Source of the DNA: Liquidambar formosana
Taxonomy: Eukaryota; Streptophyta; Magnoliopsida; Saxifragales; Altingiaceae
DNA length: 64,000 nucleotides
Reading direction: 5' to 3'
NCBI GenBank assembly: GCA_039720395.1
Contig: CM077822.1
Span: 20,357,267-20,421,266, forward strand
Below, piece after piece: positions 56,401 through 64,000 of the stretch. Within the stretch, counting starts at the first letter, position 1, and each line of letters starts with the position of its first letter. The position numbers were made by a program, and so were the translations under genes. The notes below the pieces were generated by a model. That model was not told the origin of the DNA. It was given only the letters and a program-made list of their open reading frames with translations, and searched no databases.

Positions 56401-57989
56401 CTGCATGGCAACAAGATTTTATCTAAATTTATTTATCCAGTTTTGATCATCAATTAAAAATTTCATTAAAAAAATAAAAATTTTGGAGAAGTTATTCAAC
56501 ATGATCACGTACCTGCAAGATTCCAGCATGGTCACCCTTGGAGTGATCGGGCGACGGCGTATACCACGTCCCCGGCCAGTGAGTCCCATCGGCCATCCAC
56601 GTAGCCTTGGTAACCTTGACGCCCTCTGCCGGCAACACTCCACCATTCTTCTCCTTGGCCACCTTCTTCTCCTTCATCTCCTCCATGGAATTAAACCCAT
56701 CACTCCTCCTCTTTATCGCCTCCGGCAGCCCATTAATCCTCACCTTAAACTCATCATACTCCCTCTTGATCCACCGCCGGTCCTTCACAAAATCCGGCCT
56801 CTTCTTATTCTTGGTGGGATCCGTCTTAATCGAGAAATAACTGTCCGGATTCCTCGGCTCGATGTTATGTTTCCGGCAAAACGGCACCCACATCTCGGCG
56901 AAATTGACGGCCTCGGCCATGGCCTCGAAGGTGAGACTGGCGGCGCCGTCGTCGGAGATGTAACAGGAGAGCTTCTCGACGGGGTAATCGACGGCGAGGA
57001 TGGAGAGGATGGTGTTGGCGGTGACGAGAGGGGGTTCCTTCTCGGGGTCGGCTGTGGAGACGAAGATGTCTACGCCGGGGAGGTCGGAGCGGCCCTGGGG
57101 GTTGGCCGGAGAGGGTTGCTCGAATTTGTCTCGTAAGGCGGCGAGGTCAGTGGAGCGGTTGATCGGGTTGAGTTTGGGGAGTATATCGAGGATCCATGAG
57201 AAGGCGAACCAGATCTCGCAGACGATGGACATCCCCCACAGCCACATTGCTTCCACGTTTGGGTTTCGGACTCGCCACGTCAGGAAGAGGCCTAGTGCTA
57301 CTAGACGGAGCACCACTAGTAACCTGTTTTAATTCAAGAGACTTCATGCTCTAACCTCTTATGCATGCATGAATTCATATTAGTCTTCTAGGTGACAATG
57401 AATGATGTATATTAGAAAGGTAGCTAAGAGGATGTCCCCATTCCTCCCCCATTTGCTCTCTCATTTCTTCAGCTATTTTGGGTGAAAATAAATGAATTGC
57501 CACATCATTTAGATTATTATGCTAAGGTTGGCCTACTAATAAAAATTCAGCAATGGACTATACGCATTGATCAAAGTTGAAGGACAATTTCAGGTCAAAC
57601 GCTCTTGAGAGGAAAGAACAGCAAACGTTAATCTGCCTGTGAGTATATATTGTAACAATTCTTTGATGAAAATTTTTTATATGGGATGACTAAAAATTCT
57701 TCTATCTAACTTAAGAGTCATAAGATTCATGAAAATATTCTTTGAAGTATGGGAAGAGCTCGACAATATACTCAACAAGACAAGGAGCCTTCATAGTATT
57801 GTTTCCATGATTTATTTATTTATTTTTTAATATTTTGGGTTCTTTCTTGTATCATAATCAAATAACTCCATTTTTCATTGAACTATTGAAGTTAAACATT
57901 CCCCAAATAGAAGTATGACTTAATAATGTAGCAATATGTTTATTTTTCACAACAAAGAATTCTTTTCTTTATAATTAATGATTTATGAA

Positions 57990-58044
<55 letters not shown>

Positions 58045-58907
58045 CATGCATTAAATAGAATTTTAAGGTTTCAATTTAAGTATAATACTCCTAAAAACTT
58101 CAAAAAAAATTTGTTGAAATTCTAAAAGCTTTATATCCTTCTATCATCAATAAAAGCAATCAATATTAAAAATAAATACGGAGTATTTCATTTTTTTTTA
58201 GCGCTCTAATAAGAAGGGTTTCTAATTCAACTACCATTCAATTTGAGTAAAATTTCTAAAAAAAGGGGTTATGTTTTTTTTTTTTTTTTTTCTTGCAATG
58301 ATAATTAAAGGTTATTCATTTACCTGTAAGGGCTAAGAATAGCAGCTGGAATCTTCAACTTCCTAGTGAGAGGCTTCCAAGGCTTGTCCATAAAATCAGA
58401 CATGCTCATCGCACCACCATCCTGCCCATAGCTTTCCTCCTCCTGCGGTGACCAGAACGCGTTCCCAATACCGTACGTTCCTTTCGTCTCGAACAACCAA
58501 CGGTTGTGATCAAAGTCCCCCGTCTGGCTCCTCAACAGCATCGATTTACTGTTCGACTTCATCAGCGACATTCTTCTCTCCATCTTCGCCCCGCCTTCGT
58601 CCTCCCCGCCCACCCGTCTTGTCATCCCCACCCGTGGCTGCGAATCGGGTTTTGAATCCGATGTCGATGGTCCCGTCCCCCCCATGGGCTGGTTGTCCGG
58701 CGTCGGTGGCATCATCACCGTGTAATTGATGTAGTCGTTGGGGCCGGGGAACTCGCCGGACATGTCCAAGTCATCGTCTCGGGAGAGGCTGACCACGCGG
58801 CCGCTTGACGTCCGGCGTGCGAATTTTACGGCTTGAGGTGGACGGCTGGCGGTTGACGACGAGGAGGAGAGGGAGGATTTCTTTGTTGGGCTTGTTGAAG
58901 TGGCCAT
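53409..58907 (-). CDS. CSLD: Cellulose synthase-like D protein, CSLD1/CSLD4 type
   Basis: Five exons, all with GT-AG borders and matching phase: 58907-58324, 57323-56513, 56400-56025, 55171-54772, 54366-53409 (stop). Predicted 1042 aa. CSLD proteins are membrane-bound family 2 glycosyltransferases (Golgi and plasma membrane) that make beta-1,4-linked wall glycan in tip-growing cells. Visible features: disordered N-terminus with '[24 protein letters not shown]' and '[15 protein letters not shown]'; two membrane segments at about 196-243; catalytic Asp motifs DDG (~319-321), DCD (~537-539) and TED (~743-745); QVLRW (~783-787); six C-terminal membrane segments. The cysteine-rich RING-like finger of CSLD2, 3 and 5 is absent. 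With the overall sequence this places it with CSLD1/CSLD4, which in Arabidopsis serve pollen-tube growth. No frameshift or stop; probably functional. Confidence 0.95.
54385..54650. mobile_element. Possible MITE in CSLD intron 4
   Basis: 'TGCGTTTGGTT' near 54398 and 'AACCAAACACAATGG' near 54630 form short inverted ends around an AT-rich core, a layout often seen for small hAT-type MITEs. No duplication was verified. Confidence 0.3.
57993..58041. repeat. (TA)n microsatellite in CSLD intron 1
   Basis: About 24 TA units. It lies in the 1000-bp first intron. Length polymorphism is likely. Confidence 0.95.
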
Positions 58908-59576
58908 CTTGATCTTTGCCTTGGTATAATGTTCAACAAAAGTTTGTGTTAATGCCCTATAATGTCATGAACATGATTGAATGAGGATGGGGAGATGGAG
59001 GCATGCATCTAGGGAACTTCTCATATTTTTCTTACGTAACAATCATAAAACCATGAATTTGCATGCATGCAGATTGGAAAACGTACGAGAGATGGAAAGA
59101 TAGAAAGAATTATTTCGTTAGGTAAGATGAAATGATTGAGAAACAGAAGAATTGAAGGGTATGTTCAATGGTTGGTGGTTGAAAGAGAGAATGTCGAAAA
59201 AATTAGGTTTCAATGGTCTGCAATTTGCTTCTATTTTTAGTTTCACTGCAGCGAATGTACTTCCCTTGATTTAAGCTTGGCCACTCTCTCAAACGCGTAA
59301 TAGGGGCCAAATTTACCTTTGCACCCATACCCATTGCGCTCACAGTAGGAACTAGGAAGGAAGGAATCGAAGTGGATCACATTTGCTCTCTTTTCTATTA
59401 AATAACATTTTAATTAATTCCTAAATATTATACTATTTTTTCGTTTGTTAAAATGCCCCTCAAGAGAGAAAATGGCAACGCATTTTGCTCAGCAGGCAAA
59501 GCTCGGAGTGGGAGTGTGGGTTAAGTTAGGAAAAGTGGCTACAAAAGAGGACGCCAAACAAATAGGCTATTGCATA
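58908..59576 (-). promoter_or_regulatory. Upstream region of the CSLD gene
   Basis: Contains the 5' UTR and presumed promoter of the - strand CSLD gene. No element could be assigned with confidence from sequence alone. Nothing else is seen. Confidence 0.35.
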
Positions 59577-59745
59577 GGGTAATACTATTTTGCCCCACAC
59601 TTTCTCCTACATTTTGTCTTACTACGTGTATTTGGAAAGGTTTTAATTTTTAAGATTTAATTATATCAGTGAGCTGGGTCCCATAACTTTACTGTCTCAG
59701 ATACACATAGTAAGGCAAAGTATGGGCCGGGCAAGGTAGCATTAC
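59577..59745. mobile_element. Small MITE
   Basis: About 169 bp with imperfect inverted ends: 'GGGTAATACTATTTTGCCC' left, 'GGTAATGCTACCTTGCCC' right reversed. The 'CTTACTACGTGTAT / CTTACTATGTGTAT' blocks also pair. The flanks share 'TTGCATA'. The superfamily is uncertain. Confidence 0.6.
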
Positions 59746-60277
59746 CTTTGCATATATGAGTTTGAACTATGGAAGTACAAAAGAAGAAAGAGTACTGCAT
59801 TCCTCATTTTCAAGTGTCCAACTCTTGAGCATGTTTTTTTAGCTAGAATGGAATAGGTGGAAATAGAATGTGATTTCATATTTAAAGTAGTCTGAAATGG
59901 AAAAGGGTTTGAAATGGTTGCCAAATAGGTTGTTTGATTCAATTCTTATTTAAATTGCTTCATCCAAACACGCTATTTGAAAGGAATTGAAATATGATTT
60001 CATTCCGTTCCAGCTAAACAAACATGGCTTCGGTAATTTTTTCTAGGTCTAAGCACGTATTATGAAGTAATTTTTTTTAGTGACTCTAATAAAAGATCTA
60101 CTTGGTTTGATTTTCGTTTGAACTGGCCCAAGTTGTTTTATGTATGGCTCAAATGGATGCTAAAACAACCCAGTTCCAATACTTTGTGCGCGCAAGTCCC
60201 ATCAGGCCATCAGTATACCATTTTCTAATGGACTTCAGGTTCAGAATATGAATTTCAAGAAGGAAAATGCTACTTCA
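59746..60277. other. Intergenic DNA with an inverted-repeat element
   Basis: 59838-60025 has inverted ends 'TTTAGCTAGAATGGAATAG' and, reversed, 'GTTTAGCTGGAACGGAATG', probably a small MITE. The rest shows nothing coding. Confidence 0.4.
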
Positions 60278-60818
60278 TGAGGGGCGAAGCCACATTAGCC
60301 CCAGGTAAGGCGGATGCCAACCCTCAACTTTTCTGAATTTTTTACTAGACCCAATGCCTTGGAATTTGTCAGGATAGACTTGTCAAATCCCTGCCTATCT
60401 CCTAAGGTTTTGAATTATTTTTTGAGAAAAATTCTTCTACGCCCTGCCATTTGGAGTTTGAGTCCAAATATTTACCAACAGTTATTAAAAGAAAAATAGA
60501 GAAATGTCAAATCCTCATTTAATGGTGCGTGAGAGAACTGACAATGGCATGCATTGCGGCAACCCCTTGAAGACTTCAAACTTTCAAAGTTCAATTGCCT
60601 CTCTCTCTCTTCCATTGAGAGATCCCAAGGGCCCAACCCAACACAGTAACCCACCCTCCCTTGAGTGCCCTCCACAGTTTCCGAGCCGTCACCTATAGCA
60701 AGCAGTCAAAGGGAGACAACGGGTTCTTGCCGATAGCCCTTAAGCCAATTGTCGTCGGTCGCAGGTGCTTGGTAAATTTGCCTCACCTGAACTGAATTCT
60801 TAGCTTCGCCATTGACTT
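60278..60818. mobile_element. Possible non-autonomous DNA transposon
   Basis: 'GGGGCGAAGCCACATTAG' near the left and 'TTCTTAGCTTCGCCATTGAC' near the right form inverted 'GGCGAAGC' ends. The interior has only short ORFs and a (CT)n tract. Exact borders and duplication are not resolved. Confidence 0.35.
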
Positions 60819-60842
60819 CACCCATATTTTACCACCCATCTT

Positions 60843-60917
60843 GGACTATGCTATTTCACCAATCTATTTCACCCACATATGGATGGGTGGGAGAACGTGG
60901 GTGAAATAGCATAGTCC
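60843..60917. repeat. Hairpin with 18-bp perfect arms
   Basis: ggactatgctatttcacc (60843-60860) and its exact reverse complement (60900-60917) enclose 39 bases containing a further 'TTTCACCCAC / GTGGGTGAAA'-like pairing. It lies downstream of the F-box gene and is probably a MITE remnant. Confidence 0.75.
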
Positions 60918-61463
60918 TCTCAAAAATTATCTCTCATTCCATCCTTCTTCAGAATCTGCAGAAACCATTCTTATCAGTATGCAATGCAAAGTTAGCCTGT
61001 GTGACAGTAACCATGGCAAGTCCAAAATGTGTAAATGCTGAAGAAGTCAATGTGGAGTCACAAGGTGCCCACAACCAATCAATAGACTTCATTCCAAGGG
61101 ACATGTAAAATTTGCCTACATAGATAAAATTTGCATTATCCCATATGAATTGTGTATAAATCACCTAGTAACAATTTATTGGTCTGTCTAACATTGGCAA
61201 ACCTTTAATGTAACTTGATCATACAGATGATGCCTACCATTTTGTCCAAAAATTTCAATGAACACCATATATATAGTCTTTCTTTAGATAAATTAAACCA
61301 ATATGGGCTTTATCAACTTGCTATAGCCGTAGGGCCGGGGATGAAACTACATTCACATACTAGGTTCTGATATCACATCATTCGGCACAAAACGTTAAGA
61401 TAAAAATGATACATGTCCATATCAATTAATAGAAAATGCCCATATATAACAAAAGAAGTTTCT

Positions 61464-63355
61464 TTAACCTATGTTTCTTTCTTTTGGCCGAAGCTCAATA
61501 CCTTGCACAATGAGGCCAGTCTTTGCGTTAAGGACTTCAATCTCCCTCAACCGCATCTCCACCTCACCATCATCTTGACCACTGAAGAACTCCCCCATCT
61601 CAATCTCCATCCACCCATCCCCTCTCTCCCGCGGAAGTTGTCCATCCTGTTGTTGAGTTGCCCGTTTCCCTCTTCGTGGTTGCAAATAAACAGTTTTGTC
61701 ATCACCTCCAGCCTCATTTCCAACTTCTCCAGCGTTGAGAAATTTGACTGACACCTTTGTTGGGGGATGAAGCCCATCGCTATTGCGCGCAAGCATGAAA
61801 ACGAAATAAGCAGCATAAGTTGTATTAGGGGACAGAAGTCTAGTTTCCATCTTCCCTTGAATGTCAAGCCAATACACAATCAGAAGTTTAGCCACTTCCA
61901 AGAATCTGCATATACTAATTACATGCCCATGAGTCGTAATTGGAATGAGTAACAAACAAATTAATACGCATTTAAGAGAGAGAGCAAGAGAGAGAGAGCA
62001 AGAGAGAGAGCGAGAGACCTGGACTCGGGTAGAGATGTCCAAGTCCATTTATGTGGAGTATCTCCCCAAACAATTGATAGTTCTCTCGCTCCGATCATAT
62101 AGCATTTCTTCCCACTCATTGTGTCTAGTGCAAAGCTCTGTTTAAACACGGTACCAAAAATTTTATTAAGGGAAGCAAAAATTGAGCAATAAAAAAAATG
62201 GTATTGTACGTGTTTGAAAAATTCAACAAATTATATTCTTGTTTATGTTCTACATTGCCAAATATGACCTGTTGGTGATTCCAAGTGTATAAAATTTGCC
62301 TAACTCCCTACACAATCGAGCTTAGAGCATCTCTAATGGCGTGCTATTGCCATATTTTAGCAATAGCCCACCTTGTTGCTACTTTAATAGTGTGCTAAAG
62401 GATGTGCTAAAAAATAGCAATATCACACCCTCGTGCCAAAATAACACAAAGGTGGTTAGAAAAATAAAAGAGATTGTGATGTGCCAAAAAAAATTACATA
62501 TTGTGTGATTTGGACCTTCAAGGTTTAGTATTATAGCTTGTGCTAAAATAGAAATAGTACGGGCAAAATAGCATGAACCATTGGAGATGGTCTTATATCT
62601 GAATATAATTGAAGGGGACTCCAAACCTCTTAGGCTTGCCATGTGGCTGGGATTATGGTTTAGAAATCAAAATGAATAACTTTTTGGGGGTTTCTTGACT
62701 CAAAGTTTATATGTATGCATAATTCAAATATATTCTTAATGCTTCAAATTAAATTCTTATATTGTTTTGATTTCTAAAATGGAAACTCAACACAGTTTAT
62801 GGTTGTACTAGATTCAATTGCATAAGGAGTTTTGTTTTCTTGGTTCCAAAATCATAAAAATTATAAAATTCAATATTGTAGTTTATTTTCTTCTTGTATA
62901 TTTTTCTAGCAACCAAACAGGATTATGTTTAACTTAGCTGATTCATTTTATAAATTGAGTACCGTTTTTCCTTTTTTCCAAAATTTGATTTGAAAGTAAA
63001 ATTTGAACAATGAGATAGAGCACTTCCCAGCAGAATAGCAGCAAGAGGGAAAATGGATTTTTGTTATAAAAAAGGTCAAAAAAAAAAAGTGGAGGAAATT
63101 GACCTTAGTACCCCCATCTAAGAGAATGGGAGAGTGGCAGAGACGGAAGTAGAGGTCCTTCTTGGTGGAGAACACTAGGGGAGAAATCGACGTGGAGATG
63201 ATGTCTCGATAATCGTGCGGCAGAAATGTCTCCCACACGGTGTTCGATACGGCCGCCGATTGAATTTCCGAGGAGATCACCGATGATCTGCACGCATCCC
63301 GAGGAGTTGTTAAGGACAGAATATGGGATATGCAATCCTCAGGCAATTTTTCCAT
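61464..63355 (-). CDS. F-box protein PP2-B family (F-box plus phloem protein 2 domain)
   Basis: Three exons: 63355-63104, 62137-62019, 61905-61464 (stop). Phases fit and borders are GT-AG. Predicted 270 aa, the usual size for the family. These proteins are substrate adaptors of SCF ubiquitin ligases, with a lectin-like PP2 domain that may bind glycans. The N-terminal F-box reads 'EKLPEDCISHILSLTTPRDACRSSVIS'. The PP2 part contains 'GKKCYMIGARELSIVWGDTPHKWTWTSLPESRFLEVAKLL', 'NTTYAAYFVFMLAR', 'DGWMEIEMGEFF' and 'VQGIELRP'. I prefer the ATG at 63355 (MEKLPEDC) to one 14 codons upstream at 63397, because relatives start directly at this motif. The reading frame is intact. Confidence 0.9.
62325..62592. 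mobile_element. Tourist-like MITE in F-box gene intron 1
   Basis: 268 bp with inverted ends GAGCATCTCTAATGG (left) and GACCATCTCCAATGG (right, reversed) and TTA target duplications at 62322-62324 and 62593-62595. A 3-bp TTA duplication indicates PIF/Harbinger. No ORF. Confidence 0.88.
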
Positions 63356-63397
63356 CCTCTCTCTCTGTCTCCGTCTGAAACACCCACAAGGAGACAC

Positions 63398-64000
63398 ACT
63401 CTGTTGAAGAAAGGGTCTTGAGATGTGCCGTCCCTTTGAAAGTGAGAACGTTTCTTACCAACCAAGTTGACGTAGGTGAAATCTTAGAGGCTAAGTATAA
63501 AATTTAAATATAAAAAAATGACTAAAAAGTATATTTAAAAGATAGATTTAGAAAAAACTTTCTTCTACAAAGTTGTTCAAAATGATGTTTTCTAATAGAT
63601 AACACGATCAGTTTTCATAAAAACCTTTTATATTTTGTATAAAACTTTAAAAACCTAAAGGATAGGGGGTTAGGGTGATAAGAATGGGGGGTTGCAATAG
63701 CCATTCTCAATATCATTTTCAAGATGACGGCCCAAGGGTGTAAAATGGGTTAGGTTGGGTTAGGCTGCCTTTCATGCTAGTTGTGTTAGGCTCATATCGG
63801 GCTAGTCGAGTTTACTATTCATTTGGTCTGGGCTAAAGGAAAAATAGAGCCCATGCTTGAGCTTAGGACATCTTTCAGACTTATGTCAGATATCGGGTTA
63901 GGTTTAATTCAAGCCAACTTTTTCTTTATTGTTTTTTTAACTAAATAACATTTAGACCTTTTAAGGTTTATAAACGTAAAATATTTACAAATTATAAAGA
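63398..64000. other. Upstream of the F-box gene; repeat-like tail
   Basis: The first part is the presumed promoter. From about 63740 to 63910 'GGGTTAGG' and 'GGGCTAG' motifs recur, as in decayed plant DNA transposons, but no borders are visible inside the window. Confidence 0.35.

Noticed and set aside
56483..57136. 217-codon ORF antisense to CSLD exon 2
   Set aside because: Shadow of a GC-rich, highly conserved coding exon on the other strand.
61464..62048. 194-codon single-exon reading of the PP2 region
   Set aside because: The 5' part reads through an intron and a (CT)n tract; splicing at 61905 joins the PP2 domain properly to the 62019-62137 exon.
1..64000. tRNA or rRNA genes
   Set aside because: No cloverleaf with intact A and B boxes and no rRNA-like stretch was recognised by eye; a tRNAscan-SE run would be decisive.

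Overview
This is nuclear DNA from a flowering plant, most likely a eudicot. It is AT-rich, has GT-AG spliced plant genes, and is crowded with LTR retrotransposons, L1- and RTE-type LINEs, a SINE and MITEs. I cannot name the species. A run of 100 N at 4162-4261 shows it is a scaffold.

Three host genes can be read. (1) On the + strand, sixteen exons between 15296 and 51796 encode the C-terminal ~553 residues of CTF18, the large subunit of the alternative RFC clamp loader used in sister-chromatid cohesion. The exons with the AAA+ Walker motifs were not found in the window. The introns are swollen by nested transposons, so ~1.7 kb of coding sequence covers more than 36 kb. (2) On the - strand, 58907-53409 is a complete five-exon cellulose synthase-like D gene (predicted 1042 aa) of the CSLD1/CSLD4 type. 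(3) On the - strand, 63355-61464 is a complete three-exon F-box/PP2-B gene (predicted 270 aa). A set of exon-like pieces at 10956-10513 (-) may belong to an unidentified, damaged gene.

Layout. 658-1633: MULE-like element with a near-perfect 9-bp target duplication. 1658-4161: LTR and leader of a Tat/Ogre-like Gypsy element running into the assembly gap. 4810-9933 (-): full-length Ty1/copia element with nearly identical 139-bp LTRs and broken ORFs. 12311-13340 (-): RTE-type LINE remnant. 15.6-31.1 kb: CTF18 introns with two hAT-like/MULE-like MITEs, a decayed copia gag, foldback repeats, and an old L1 LINE (about 29850 to 22970, -) split by at least three later insertions. One of these is a non-autonomous LTR retrotransposon (26317-28952) carrying a fragment of a host PDS5 cohesin-regulator gene. 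31.2-37.4 kb: another nest of L1 LINEs and a hAT MITE. 38-43.8 kb: a Stowaway MITE, a tandem duplication, and a hAT-like element filled with ATATCG-type repeats. 44-52 kb: the compact 3' half of CTF18. 53.4-64 kb: the gene-dense end with CSLD, the F-box gene and several small MITEs.

The most notable observation is the retrotransposon with a captured PDS5 fragment sitting inside an intron of CTF18. Both genes act in sister-chromatid cohesion, but the co-location may be chance.
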